The notes: generated by a model from the letters alone, not told the origin. Shown: positions 36,665-50,145, numbered from the stretch's first letter. The stretch: 64,000 nt of DNA from Meghimatium bilineatum (GCA_034231615.1 CM067307.1:2700647-2764646); one strand, 5' to 3'. Made by a program: numbers and translations.

Positions 36665-38368
36665 AACAGTAACCATTCTTTATCAGCCTTTAGAAATGAC
36701 GAATATTTTTATTTGTTGACAAAATATTGGACAGTTTAAGATATTTGACGAGACCAGTGGTCCACGTAATAATTATTTGAGTGGAGCTCAGTGAGGAAGA
36801 CAAGTAGAGTAATCGGCCGTTTTTTGTGTTTGTTGTTAGTAAGCCTGAACGGTCATGGTTTTTGCCAGGACAAGTAGACACCAAAAAGTTAAGTTAAGGA
36901 GTTTTCTAATGTGATTGAAAAATAAAATGAACACTAGATAATATTGTAGAAAGATAGGAGAAAGTAGATGAATATAACTCAGGAAAAAAACGTGAAAGAA
37001 AAGATACCCGTGGATTGTGAAGAAAGGGAACAAAGAACTGATACATTGATTTGAATTCAGTTGGTAGTTGAAGCTGACTAGCGTAAACATCTAACCTAGT
37101 AGAGTAAAATATTTATGCTACATGGCACGTCAGATTAGAATTTCTAGATCCAAGAGTCGGAGCAGACACAGGTTTACAAGTAATTTCAGAAGTTAATTTT
37201 CCACAAGTCAAGTAAATGGAATCATCGAAGAAAACCTCCAACAACATTCTACTGTATAACAACCATCAGTAGGGAATCTGAGATAAGCAACGTATAGGAA
37301 GACAGTGTTGAATTTGTGGGATAAAAGTAGTTATATATTTTGTACTGTAGTAAGAAGTTGTAATTCTGTCAAAGTTAAGTGGAAACATTTGTAGAGTAGT
37401 TAAAAGTCTTAAGCAAGGATCAGATAGTCACGGATGAGTGAATCAATGTACGAAATAATTAACCAACATGTGTTAACAGACTTGGGTCAAATTCCGGTGA
37501 AGCAATTTTGAAGATGTGTCAAATTGAGTTAGGCAGTTTGATTGTAAACACTAGAGGCGAGATGTGTACTAATTGAAGTGATATTAGAATTGTAGTTAGT
37601 AGGCTACAAACATAGGAAGAAACGTGAACTAGTAAATGATATATATTAATAAGTTTCATTGAAAAGTTGATGAAGTAAGTGGAGTTTTTCAATTGTCAAT
37701 TGTATTTTGATTACAATGTACCCACTTATTTATGAAGTCAACTACAGCGAGTTAAAGTGAAAGATAGACATTTATCACTTTTTGAGAATATAGAGGACTG
37801 ACTATTTAGTTTGCAACCAATGTGATCAGTATTGTAGAACTAGGACAATGAGTGTTTATAAGTGAACTTGAAAGTACTAATGTCTTTACAAAGAAGAATC
37901 TTAACATTGAATGTCAAGAACGAATAGAATTTTAGGAAATATAAATTATAGGTCTACAAATAGACATTTTTATATAAAAAGGTAACCTAATTGTATTGTG
38001 ATCTATCAAATAGAACTAGAGAAAGTGTGTTTAACTTAAGGATGTGTAGCTGTCTGAAAAATTACCAAATATTAATCTGATAAAGTTGTGATATAATTTA
38101 AAAGCGAAAAGGTTTGTAATCTACGTTTTCATGCAGTTGCATTGACGTCCTTAATGTACTCACAACTAGGTTATCATCTAGGTCTAAAAATAGACATTTT
38201 TGTAAAACAAAGTAACCTGATTGTATTGTGTGTAGATTTCCAAGACGGAGAGCGTATAGTTTCTTTAGAACGGTGATCACAGTCTTTGCACTTTTACGAA
38301 AAAAGACACGATATATTTTGCAAACCACTTGCACAGGATGTCTTTGACATAACTCTTGCATGAAACAT
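36665..38368. other. Non-coding spacer, unit copy 3
   Basis: Equivalent of 19061-20764. It shares ATTATTTGAGTGGAG with copies 1 and 4, but CCCGTGGATTGTGAAG with copies 2 and 4. Confidence 0.5.
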
Positions 38369-38456
38369 TTTATTCTGTAAAACCTGACATAACATCCACA
38401 TGCAACATTCTATTAGAAGATGTGTATGACACAACTATCAAAACTTTGTATTAGAC
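38369..38456. repeat. Degenerate 40-bp repeat, unit copy 3
   Basis: Same as 20765-20852. Confidence 0.6.
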
Positions 38457-39515
38457 CAAGGGTGGGGAAACTACGGCCCCCGGGCCACATGCGACCGCCA
38501 TTGGATATTATGCAGCCCTCAAACACAATTTTAAATAAACGAAAAATCGTCACAATTGATTTTTTCCCCATTAATATTATGCAGAAATCCATTAGAATTT
38601 TAATTTGACTTTCTTTTATATTAAATATACAATATTTGTTTTCCAATTTTACATTATTTAAATATTGATATATATATATATATATATATCGTCAATGAAA
38701 TTTGACTACGTTTAATATGAGTGTTTAGCATTGAGTAATTTATTATACTAGAATTTACGTAATTTTAGTGGCTGAATGTTTCTCAATGACTATAAGTACC
38801 CGAACGATATAAATTTATAAAGGTTGAAAATTGCCTTTCAAATTATAATTAGTTATTTTTAACTTTTAAGCATTATGTTGGGATGTATGTTTAGTTTATA
38901 TTAAAAAGATGTTTCATACAAAATAGAATATCGCTAAAAGCTGTTATAATTAATAATACATCGTTACAACAATAATGTATCGTTAGACATGACCCCCCAA
39001 CCTTATATCCTACGAATGGAATGCGCAAAAACTCGATTTGCAATCATTTAAGATACGTTGTTCCTGGGGAATTCCTGGTGTGTTTTAATAACTATCACGT
39101 TTGTAGTTTCCATTCATGAATTTCCGTATTTATATTGCAACCGAGTTTTCTAAATCTAAATAATTATATTCGCGCTGCCGGAAGCGCATTTGTTTTTTAA
39201 TTAATTTTGCAACATTTTAAGATATTTTTATTATAATGAGTGCATCCAAAAAACGTAAGATTGAAGAAGAGTGTCGAGTTTCCAAAGACAAATGGAGTAC
39301 CAAATATTGTTTTATGCAAGTTGGCAACAAATCTGTTTGCTTGCTGTGTCACGCATCAGTGGCTGTTTTTAAAGAAAATAACTTAAAAAGAAATTACCAG
39401 ACAAAACATCCCATTTTCGGACACAATCTAACATCTGAAGAAAGGAAATGAAAATGAATGAAATTGGTAAAATGTTTAGAGAAACAACAAACTGTGTTTA
39501 TAAAACAGTCTTCAA
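38457..39515 (+). mobile_element. hAT 5' part, truncated, unit copy 3
   Basis: Same fragment as 20853-21909. The transposase N-terminal frame is 39236-39451. Confidence 0.85.
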
Positions 39516-39521
39516 CTACAA

Positions 39522-40063
39522 TCTGAACTACAATGTTCCACATTACCCTTACATTTGAGAGAGAATATCTGAACTACAATGTTCTACATTACCCTTACAT
39601 TTGAGAGAGAATATCTGAACAACAATGTTCTACATTATCCTTACATTTGAGTGAGAATATCTGAACTACAATGTTCCACATTACCCTTACATTTGAGAGA
39701 GAATATCTGAACTACAATGTTCCACATTACCCTTACATTTGAGAGAGAATATCTGAACTACAATGTTCCACATTACCCTTACATTTGAGAGAGAATATCT
39801 GAACTACAATGTTCCACATTACCCTTACATTTGAGAGAGAATATCTGAACTACAATGTTCCACATTACCCTTACATTTGAGTGAGAATATCTGAACTACA
39901 ATGTTCCACATTACCCTTAAATTTGAGTGAGAATATCTGAACTACAATGTTCTACATTACCCTTACATTTGAGTGAGAATATCTGAACTACAATGTTCTA
40001 CATTACCCTTACACTTGAGAGAGAATATATCAACTACAATGTTCCACATTACCCTTACATTTG
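39522..40063. repeat. 46-bp satellite, about 12 copies, unit copy 4
   Basis: Same order of variants as at 21916-22457. Confidence 0.95.
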
Positions 40064-41591
40064 CTGACATCTGAATAGTTACCTGAACCAATATATGTTC
40101 CATACTGAATAAAGCGTGTAGAAATACAGGAGTCCAATGGTTAGCCAGACTATTCACAATAGCTTGGTCAGAAAGAAAATTACCAGATGAATGGCAAAAA
40201 TCTGTAATTGTACCACTATTGAAAAACAAAGGTAATAAGAGAGAGTGTGAATCATATAGAGGCATCTCCTTGTTAAGCCGCACAGGTAAAATCTACGCAA
40301 AAATAATAGAACAAAGAATGCGATACATTGCAGAACTACAGTTGAGCCCCTCTCAGTTTGGCTTCAGTAGGGGAGCAAGCTGTACAGACGCACTTTTCAC
40401 ACTGAGACAACTGAGTGAAAAAGCAATCGAATACAATAAAGATTTTAACACAGTATTTGTAGACAAGGAAAAGGCATTCGACAGAGTAGATAGAAACATT
40501 CTATGGGAAACCTTAGAAATGTATAACATCAGAGGACAACTGTTAGATAACATAAAATTGATACATCAAAAATGCCAAAGCTCAGTAAGAACAACAGATG
40601 GAATGACTGAACCTTTTGAAACAAGATCTGGAGTAAGACAAGGATGCCTACTTTCACCCCTACTTTTCAACATATACATGGTCAGAATAATAAAAGAAGC
40701 TCATATTAACAAAGAGGAAAACATTGCAAATAAACCTGATGAAGAACTTAATAATGAAATCAATGAACTATTATTTGCTGATGATCAAAGTTTAATATAC
40801 AAAGATGAGGAAACTTTACAAAAGCACATCAATGCATTGTTGTTAGCATGTCAGAAGTACAACATGAAAATTAATGTACAAAAAACAGAAGTTATGAAAA
40901 TTAGCAAGTCTTCAACACCAATGAATATAACAATAGATAACACCAAAGTGAAACAAGCCAAAGAATTTAAATATCTAGGCAGCATTTTTCCGAAGATGGA
41001 AGACTAGACAGAGAAATAGAAACAACGTACCAGAAAGAAAACACAGTGACTTACCAACTTTCACCATTACTTCTTCATCCAAAGATCAAGATGGAAATTA
41101 AAAAACAAATAATATCTACAATTTTTATACCAACACTGTGCTACCAATGTCAAACATGGTCTTTAACAGCTTCACAGCAAATAAAAATTGTCACATGTGA
41201 AATGAATTGTCTGAGGAAAGCTGCAATGGTTACAAAACTAGATCAAATAAGAAATGAAGAAATTAGGAAAAGAGTTGGTATCGAACATATTGAGAGACAG
41301 CAAGTAAAATGGTTCAGTCACCTTATGAGAATGAAGCCAAACCAAATACCAATAAGAGCATATAATACAAGAATATCAGGGCGTGAGACCAAAGGTAGAC
41401 CAAGAAAACGGTGGATAGAAAACATTAAGTTAACCTTGAACAAACATGGACTAAATGCAACCTCGGCGACACATCTGGCCATGAAACGACAGCTTAAGAT
41501 ACTACCCCTACTACGCTTAACGACAAGTGTGAATGCGATCAACAATCATTCACCTGGGGATAGACAATAGACTGAATGAACCTGTATTTGC
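40064..41591 (+). mobile_element. RTE-like LINE 3' fragment, unit copy 4
   Basis: RT frame 40219-41007 and C-terminal frame 41046-41570, with the shared frameshift and the 12-bp deletion. Confidence 0.85.
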
Positions 41592-41870
41592 CTGTATCTG
41601 AGAGAATGTCTGAACTACAATATATATTCCACATTGATGTTACAACCATTCATAATTGAAAGCATGCTTGAACTGAAGCTTGTCCATACCAAGTAACAAT
41701 TTATTGTATCAATTGAGATCGAGTTTTGAACATTAACTGTTCCATATATCTGAGAGACATTCTCGTGACAAAACAATATGCTTTCACAAGGAGCACAGCC
41801 ATAAACTGAGTGTCAATAATACTACGATAAAGAAATGTGTATACTCAGATCCTGCCCTATAAGGAACCTG

Positions 41871-42111
41871 AACATACAGTATCCCACTGAGTCATGGAAG
41901 ACTCCCATAGAGCTTTCATTATAGTGTTGTTTCCTCTGGCCAAAATGTCTGCCTCAACGTTTCATGCACACTTTTGAAGTATATGTTTGGCACTCTGTGC
42001 TGCCTGTCCACATGTACACATGGCAGTGTTGCCAATCTTGAACTTTGTATACATGTGACTGCGTATCAACAATGTTAGAACCAGTTTGTATCATCGTTTG
42101 TATCTGAGATA
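41871..42111 (-). pseudogene. Inverted I-clade LINE 3' end, unit copy 4
   Basis: Same fragment as 15240-15480. Confidence 0.8.
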
Positions 42112-42759
42112 GTGACGATCCCTGATCCCTCACACCAACCCTCGTGTATGTCAATACCAGTGTTGTGTGAATTATTGTGATTTCGGGAATAATTTGTAAG
42201 AACGATCATAGAAATGGCTGAATTCCTGAAACTGAGATGTATAATAAGAACATAACAATAGAAGAGAGAGAAATTAAAGTTTTATTTTTGAATAAAAATT
42301 AATAAATTCGCATTCATCGAGGAAGTGAATATTGTAAACACATCGGAGAGCAGTTACCCAACATCTAGTTAGCTTAATAAATGTTTCTGTGTGCATGTCT
42401 TTTTTCTTATGACAGAATCGAAGAAAGAATAGAGAACCCAGGGAGGTTCCTGACGATTAAACAGATAAAAGGGTTTTTCCTTTTCATTGAATTAAAGTAA
42501 TCATTTGGTAAGAACAAATGAATTGTATTTTTGTTATTGTTGATATGATAGAACATCATTTTTTAAAATTGAAAATTTTTTATTGTTTTTTTGTTTCAAT
42601 AAACAGAACTTATCTGTGAATACAGGAAATTGTTTTCACATTATTTCAGTTTTATATTAACAAATTAGCTTGTATTGGGTTCTAAGTTCGGATTGATATC
42701 ACCAGCCACAACCGAAGAGACAATAATCCTATTGGAGGAACCTTAAGAGATACAAGAAC
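42112..42759. other. AT-rich non-coding stretch, unit copy 4
   Basis: Equivalent of 15481-16128. Nothing recognised. Confidence 0.5.
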
Positions 42760-43005
42760 CACTATACTATACTATTATACTATACCACTATACTATACCA
42801 CTATACTATACCACTATACTATACCACTATACTATACCACTATACTATACCACTATACTATACCACTATACTATACCACTATACTATACCACTATACTAT
42901 ACCACTATACTATACCATTATACTATACCACTATACTATACCACTATACTATACCATTATACTATACCACTATACTATACCCACTATACTATACCCACTA
43001 TACGA
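42760..43005. repeat. 13-bp minisatellite, unit copy 4
   Basis: Same array and length as in copy 1. Confidence 0.95.
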
Positions 43006-43361
43006 TCAAAACGCATATTGCTGGAAAAGGTTCATACATGCCATACACAGGATCGAGAATACAGGATAGAAAGAAATATAAATATCTCATTAATCTATTT
43101 TACATCTATGCTTATTGTTACCTAGGTTACTGTGTAAACACATACGTCATTTCATTGTATGTATTATTTCTCCAATTATTATCTTCATTTATTATATATC
43201 TCCATCTGAATTCATCTATCTCTCCTATCACTCGCTCTCTATCTGTCTGACTTTCTCTATCTCATTCATGTGATGTTTGTTGTTTCTATTACACAAGAGA
43301 AAATATGATAGTTGTATATGGGTGTTATTACAGTAAAAATGTGTGCATGACATTATGATAC
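43006..43361. other. Spacer, unit copy 4
   Basis: Equivalent of 16375-16730. No supportable gene. Confidence 0.45.
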
Positions 43362-44231
43362 ATGTCTTACCGTACAGACATGACAGACCATGAGTAACAT
43401 AACTAAAACATGAGAGAAATGTCTTACCGTACTGACATGACAGAGCCATGAGTAACATAACTAAAACCTGAGAGAAATGTCTTACCGTACTGACATGACA
43501 GAGCCATGAGTAACATAACTAAAACATGAGAGAAATGTCTTACCGTACTGACATGACAGAGCCATGAGTAACATAAAATGAATCTGAGAGAAATGTCTTA
43601 CCGTACTGACATGACAGAGCCATGAGTAACATAACTAAAACATGAGAGAAATGTCTTACCGTACTGACATGACAGAGCCATGAGTAACATAACTAAAACA
43701 TGAGAGAAATGTCTTACCGTACTGACATGACAGAGCCATGAGTAACATAACTAAAACATGAGAGAAATGTCTTACCGTACTGACATGACAGAGCCATGAG
43801 TAACATAGATTGAGCCTGAGAGAAATGTCTTACCGTACTGACATGACAGAGCCATGAGTAACATAACTAAAACCTGAGAGAAATGTCTTACCGTACTGAC
43901 ATGACAGAGCCATGAGTAACATAACTAAAACATGAGAGAAATGTCTTACCGTACTGACATGACAGAGCCATGAGTAACATAGATTGAGCCTGAGAGAAAT
44001 GTCTTACCGTACTGACATGACAGAGCCATGAGTAACATAACTAAAACATGAGAGAAATGTCTTACCGTACTGACATGACAGAGCCATGAGTAACATAACT
44101 AAAACATGAGAGAAATGTCTTACCGTACTGACATGACAGAGTCATGAGTAACATAAGTAAAACCTGAGAGAAATGTCTTACCGTACTGACATGACAGAGC
44201 CATGAGTAACATAACTAAAACCTGAGAAATG
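43362..44231. repeat. 58-bp minisatellite, 15 copies, unit copy 4
   Basis: Same length and variant order as in copies 2 and 3. Confidence 0.95.
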
Positions 44232-44321
44232 AAATAGAAATATAAACATTTCGTAGTTTATCTATGCTGTAAGTGATTGTTAGAAAAAAACATTAAATTT
44301 AAATTATAATTTGTGTTTATA

Positions 44322-44766
44322 GATATTGGTAACACGTGGATATTGGTAACACATGGATATTGGTAACACATGGATATTGGTAACATACAGATATTGCTAA
44401 CACATGGATATTGGTAACACATGGATATTGGTAACACGTGGATATTGGTAACACATAGATATTGGTAACACGTTGATATTAGTACCACTTGGATATTGGT
44501 AACACATAGATATTGGTAACACATAGATATTGGTAACACATAGATATTGGTAACACATAGATATTGGTAACACGTGGATATTAGTACCACTTGGATATTG
44601 GTAACACATAGATATTGGTAACACGTGGATATTAGTACCACATGGATATTGGTAACACATAGATATTGGTAACACATAGATATTGGTAACACATAGATAT
44701 TGGTAACACATAGATATTGGTAACACGTGGATATTAGTACCACTTGGATATTGGTAACACATAGAT
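44322..44766. repeat. 17-bp minisatellite, unit copy 4
   Basis: Carries the CACGTTGATATTAG variant shared only with copy 3. Confidence 0.95.
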
Positions 44767-44854
44767 GTCTGACACAACCTACAACTTACTAGGACAGTGA
44801 CTGCGACACCAAATTTATATACTTTTATATGTCTGATACAATCAGCAACTGACT

Positions 44855-45401
44855 GAAGTGCTTTATATTGAAGTGTTTTATACTGACCTGTTTTCTAGTG
44901 AAGTGTTTTATATTGAATAGTTTTATACTGCGCTGTTTTCTAGTGAAGTGTTTTATATTGAATAGTTTTATACTGAAGTGTTTTATATTGAATAGTTTTA
45001 TACTGAAGTGTTTTATATTTAATTGTTTTATACTGAAGTGTTTTATATTGAATTGTTTTATACTGAAGTGTTTTATATTGAAGTGTTTTATTCTGAAGTG
45101 TTTTATATTGAATTGTTTTATACTGAAGTGTTTTATATTGAATAGTTTTATACTGAAGTGTTTTATATTGAATTGTTTTATACTGAAGTGTTTTATATTG
45201 AATTGTTTTATACTGAAGTGTTTTATATTGAATAGTTTTATACTGAAGTGTTTCATATTGAATTGTTTTATACTGAGCTGTTTCATACTGAAGAGTTTTA
45301 TATTGAAGTGTTTTATTCTGAAGTGTTTTATATTGAATAGTTTCATACTGAAGAGTTTTATATTGAAGTGTTTTATTCTGAAGTGTTTTATATTGAAGTG
45401 T
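44855..45401. repeat. 30-bp minisatellite, unit copy 4
   Basis: Same length as in copies 1 and 3. One private change (TATATTTAATTG) near 45020. Confidence 0.95.
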
Positions 45402-47105
45402 AACAGTAACCATTCTTTATCAGCCTTTAGAAATGACGAATATTTTTATTTGTTGACAAAATATTGGACAGTTTAAGATATTTGACGAGACCAGTGGTCC
45501 ACGTAATAATTATTTGAGTGGAGCTCAGTGAGGAAGACAAGTAGAGTAATCGGCCGTTTTTTGTGTTTGTTGTTAGTAAGCCTGAACGGTCATGGTTTTT
45601 GCCAGGACAAGTAGACACCAAAAAGTTAAGTTAAGGAGTTTTCTAATGTGATTGAAAAATAAAATGAACACTAGATAATATTGTAGAAAGATAGGAGAAA
45701 GTAGATGAATATAACTCAGGAAAAAAACGTGAAAGAAAAGATACCCGTGGATTGTGAAGAAAGGGAACAAAGAACTGATACATTGATTTGAATTCAGTTG
45801 GTAGTTGAAGCTGACTAGCGTAAACATCTAACCTAGTAGAGTAAAATATTTATGCTACATGGCACGTCAGATTAGAATTTCTAGATCCAAGAGTCGGAGC
45901 AGACACAGGTTTACAAGTAATTTCAGAAGTTAATTTTCCACAAGTCAAGTAAATGGAATCATCGAAGAAAACCTCCAACAACATTCTACTGTATAACAAC
46001 CATCAGTAGGGAATCTGAGATAAGCAACGTATAGGAAGACAGTGTTGAATTTGTGGGATAAAAGTAGTTATATATTTTGTACTGTAGTAAGAAGTTGTAA
46101 TTCTGTCAAAGTTAAGTGGAAACATTTGTAGAGTAGTTAAAAGTCTTAAGCAAGGATCAGATAGTCACGGATGAGTGAATCAATGTACGAAATAATTAAC
46201 CAACATGTGTTAACAGACTTGGGTCAAATTCCGGTGAAGCAATTTTGAAGATGTGTCAAATTGAGTTAGGCAGTTTGATTGTAAACACTAGAGGCGAGAT
46301 GTGTACTAATTGAAGTGATATTAGAATTGTAGTTAGTAGGCTACAAACATAGGAAGAAACGTGAACTAGTAAATGATATATATTAATAAGTTTCATTGAA
46401 AAGTTGATGAAGTAAGTGGAGTTTTTCAATTGTCAATTGTATTTTGATTACAATGTACCCACTTATTTATGAAGTCAACTACAGCGAGTTAAAGTGAAAG
46501 ATAGACATTTATCACTTTTTGAGAATATAGAGGACTGACTATTTAGTTTGCAACCAATGTGATCAGTATTGTAGAACTAGGACAATGAGTGTTTATAAGT
46601 GAACTTGAAAGTACTAATGTCTTTACAAAGAAGAATCTTAACATTGAATGTCAAGAACGAATAGAATTTTAGGAAATATAAATTATAGGTCTACAAATAG
46701 ACATTTTTATATAAAAAGGTAACCTAATTGTATTGTGATCTATCAAATAGAACTAGAGAAAGTGTGTTTAACTTAAGGATGTGTAGCTGTCTGAAAAATT
46801 ACCAAATATTAATCTGATAAAGTTGTGATATAATTTAAAAGCGAAAAGGTTTGTAATCTACGTTTTCATGCAGTTGCATTGACGTCCTTAATGTACTCAC
46901 AACTAGGTTATCATCTAGGTCTAAAAATAGACATTTTTGTAAAACAAAGTAACCTGATTGTATTGTGTGTAGATTTCCAAGACGGAGAGCGTATAGTTTC
47001 TTTAGAACGGTGATCACAGTCTTTGCACTTTTACGAAAAAAGACACGATATATTTTGCAAACCACTTGCACAGGATGTCTTTGACATAACTCTTGCATGA
47101 AACAT
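45402..47105. other. Non-coding spacer, unit copy 4
   Basis: Equivalent of 19061-20764, nearly identical to copy 3. Confidence 0.5.
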
Positions 47106-47193
47106 TTTATTCTGTAAAACCTGACATAACATCCACATGCAACATTCTATTAGAAGATGTGTATGACACAACTATCAAAACTTTGTATTAGAC
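47106..47193. repeat. Degenerate 40-bp repeat left of the complete hAT
   Basis: The last eight bases, TATTAGAC (47186-47193), are the left target-site copy of the hAT. Confidence 0.65.
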
Positions 47194-47970
47194 CAAGGGT
47201 GGGGAAACTACGGCCCCCGGGCCACATGCGACCGCCATTGGATATTATGCAGCCCTCAAACACAATTTTAAATAAACGAAAAATCGTCACAATTGATTTT
47301 TTCCCCATTAATATTATGCAGAAATCCATTAGAATTTTAATTTGACTTTCTTTTATATTAAATATACAATATTTGTTTTCCAATTTTACATTATTTAAAT
47401 ATTGATATATATATATATATATATCGTCAATGAAATTTGACTACGTTTAATATGAGTGTTTAGCATTGAGTAATTTATTATACTAGAATTTACGTAATTT
47501 TAGTGGCTGAATGTTTCTCAATGACTATAAGTACCCGAACGATATAAATTTATAAAGGTTGAAAATTGCCTTTCAAATTATAATTAGTTATTTTTAACTT
47601 TTAAGCATTATGTTGGGATGTATGTTTAGTTTATATTAAAAAGATGTTTCATACAAAATAGAATATCGCTAAAAGCTGTTATAATTAATAATACATCGTT
47701 ACAACAATAATGTATCGTTAGACATGACCCCCCAACCTTATATCCTACGAATGGAATGCGCAAAAACTCGATTTGCAATCATTTAAGATACGTTGTTCCT
47801 GGGGAATTCCTGGTGTGTTTTAATAACTATCACGTTTGTAGTTTCCATTCATGAATTTCCGTATTTATATTGCAACCGAGTTTTCTAAATCTAAATAATT
47901 ATATTCGCGCTGCCGGAAGCGCATTTGTTTTTTAATTAATTTTGCAACATTTTAAGATATTTTTATTATA

Positions 47971-49740
47971 ATGAGTGCATCCAAAAAACGTAAGATTGAA
48001 GAAGAGTGTCGAGTTTCCAAAGACAAATGGAGTACCAAATATTGTTTTATGCAAGTTGGCAACAAATCTGTTTGCTTGCTGTGTCACGCATCAGTGGCTG
48101 TTTTTAAAGAAAATAACTTAAAAAGAAATTACCAGACAAAACATCCCATTTTCGGACACAATCTAACATCTGAAGAAAGGAAATGAAAATGAATGAAATT
48201 GGTAAAAAGTTTAGAGAAACAACAAACTGTGTTTATAAAACAGTCTTCAATTCAAGATGCCGTAATAGAGGCCAGTTTGGTGTTGTCACACAAAAAAGTG
48301 AAATACAACAAACCATATTCTGATGGTGAATTTATTAAGGAATGTTTACTACATGCAACAAACATTCTGTGTCCATTACAAAACAACAAAATTGATAGTA
48401 TTACATTATCCAGAAGAACTGTGGTCAGACGTGTTGAAAAGATAAGTGAGATTTGACCTTTCAACTTCAAGATGCAAGTAATCATGTTTTTGTGGTACTC
48501 TCTTGCATTCGACGAGAGTACTGATGTACAGGATACTGCTCAATTATTAGTTTTTATACGTGGAATAAACAATTCTTTTAAACTCTTTGAAGAGTTACTG
48601 AGTGTTGATTCGATCAAACTGGCCTCGATATATTAAATACTGTTAGTAGCTGTATTGAAAGAGCTGGGTTAATGTTGAACAAGATGGCCAGTATTACAAC
48701 TGATGGTGCTCGTGCTTTAACTTTTTTTAAATATAGGACTGATAAAGTTGATCAATTATAGGATTAAGTCAGAATATCCTGACAAAGTTATATTACCACT
48801 TCACTGTGTGATTCATCAGGAAAGTTTGTGTAAATCTGTTTTAAAAATTAAGCATGTTATTGACGGACTTGTCAGTGTCATAAACCTCATCAGATCAAGA
48901 GGACTCAATCACAGGCAGTTCAGAGCATTACTAGACGATCTAGAAACTGAACATTCTGATGTCCTGTACCACACTACAGTTAGATGGGTTGAGTCTCGGA
49001 AAGGTTTTAAGGAGAGTATGGGATCTTAAAAAAATAATAATGTTTCTAGAGATGAATGGCATAGAATGTGACTTCAATGCTAACATTTTTGATGTAGAAT
49101 GGAAGCGTAACTTTATATTTGCAACTCAAATAATGGAAACGTTAAATGAACTGAATGTTAACCTTCAGGGCAATGGTTTGTTCGCACATAAAATGTATGT
49201 TTATGTAAAATCATTTCAAGCCAAACTCTCACTGTTTTCCAGACAAGCAAGTGAAAACATGTTTTGTCACTTCCCTTTGCTGAAACAAGAAACTATTTAT
49301 GATGAAATTTTAAAAAATCAAGCTCAGTTAGATGTATTGGTTGAAGAATTTGGAAGAAGATTCCAATATTTCAAGAACTTGGAGCAGCACTTCAATGTTA
49401 TCAGTTCTCTTCTCAGTGCAGAAGCTCATAAAGCCCCAGAGCATATACAGTTGGAGTTGCTTGAATTACAAGCCAATAATTACTTGAAGGAAAAATTTAT
49501 GTCTGAATATTTGTTGGATTTTTATGATTCTTTGCCTGAACAAGTTTTCCCAAACTTAAACAAAATTTGCAACTAAATTTATGTCTATATTTGGATCTAC
49601 ATATATTTGTTAACGGGCATTTTCTTGCTTAAAAATCAACAAATCTAAGAATATGTCTTTATTATCTGATTTAAACTTAAATGCAGTCATGCAAATTTCT
49701 ACAAGTAAACATGTTCCAGATTTCAAAGGAAATATAAAAT
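47971..49740 (+). pseudogene. hAT transposase pseudogene
   Basis: Pieces in order: the N-terminal zinc-finger segment (47971-48186); KSLEKQQTVFIKQSSIQDAV with CLLHATNILCP (48193-48456); SLAFDESTDVQDTAQLLVFI with the first catalytic Asp (about 48500-48560); MASITTDGARALT, second catalytic region (about 48684-48720); LPLHCVIHQESLC, SRGLNHRQFRALLDD and HTTVRWVE (48748-49000); and a helical region with NVNLQGNGLFAHKMYVYVKS (48959-49576). It ends with the C-terminal dimerisation-type segment (NMSLLSDLNLNAVMQIS, about 49650-49710). The match to GTF2IRD2-like/Charlie8 transposases is clear throughout. At least four frame changes or stops prevent activity. Confidence 0.85.
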
Positions 49741-50145
49741 CTTACAAGCAATTACATACATCTCATTAGAAATTAATAATATCAATAAAGTTGTAACTGG
49801 TGTGACTGTATGTGTATGGTTTTTTTTTAAATCTTCATTAAAACTATTGATATGAACCCATTTTGTAACTGTATGCAACATAATAATTTTCAAATATTGT
49901 TAAAATATCTGCAAAACCTTTTATCCATATTAGAAAATATACTGTTATAGTTAAGTCTGTTAGAAATGTAATTTGTTTCAAAAGTTATCTACATTATGTA
50001 AAACAACCTTTATTTGCAATACAAATATTTAATTGATTACTTACCGAGAATTTTAAACAAAAATATACATAATATTATATGTGGCCTTCCAATAGCTTTA
50101 AAATTTTCAATGTGGCCCTCTGCACAAAATGTTTGCCCACCCCTG
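49741..50145. other. hAT 3' untranslated region and right terminal repeat
   Basis: AT-rich, no coding sequence. It ends with GGCCCTCTGCACAAAATG and the terminal TTTGCCCACCCCTG. Confidence 0.7.

Larger units (their letters stand above)
30785..39515 (+). repeat. Composite tandem unit, copy 3 (8731 bp)
   Basis: It carries the 12-bp LINE deletion, 15 copies of the 58-bp repeat and the shorter 30-bp array. With copy 4 it shares GAGAATGTCTGAAC (near 32868) and CACGTTGATATTAG (near 35734). With copy 2 it shares 'GTAAAATGTTTAGAG' at its right end. The filler CTACAA at 30779-30784 is identical to that of the other junctions. Confidence 0.9.
39522..48250 (+). repeat. Composite tandem unit, copy 4 (8729 bp)
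   Basis: Almost identical to copy 3, but its right end reads 'GTAAAAAGTTTAGAG' as in copy 1. It then continues into the rest of the hAT rather than into satellite. It has a private G-to-T change in the 30-bp array near 45020 and two fewer bases in the hAT TA run than copy 3. Confidence 0.9.
47194..50145 (+). mobile_element. Complete but decayed hAT transposon, Charlie8/GTF2IRD2-like
   Basis: The left end is CAAGGGTGGGGAAAC...GGGCCACATG. The right end reads, on the minus strand, CAGGGGTGGGCAAAC...GGGCCACATT. These are imperfect terminal inverted repeats of the CAGGGGTGGGCAAAC type common in hAT elements. Flanking octamers TATTAGAC (47186-47193) and TATTATAC (50146-50153) form an 8-bp target duplication with one mismatch. 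The word is also part of the surrounding 40-bp repeat, so that match alone is weak. The element is 2952 bp and contains transposase sequence broken by several stops and frame changes. This is the only copy in the window with both ends. The three others were cut by the tandem duplication. Confidence 0.85.
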
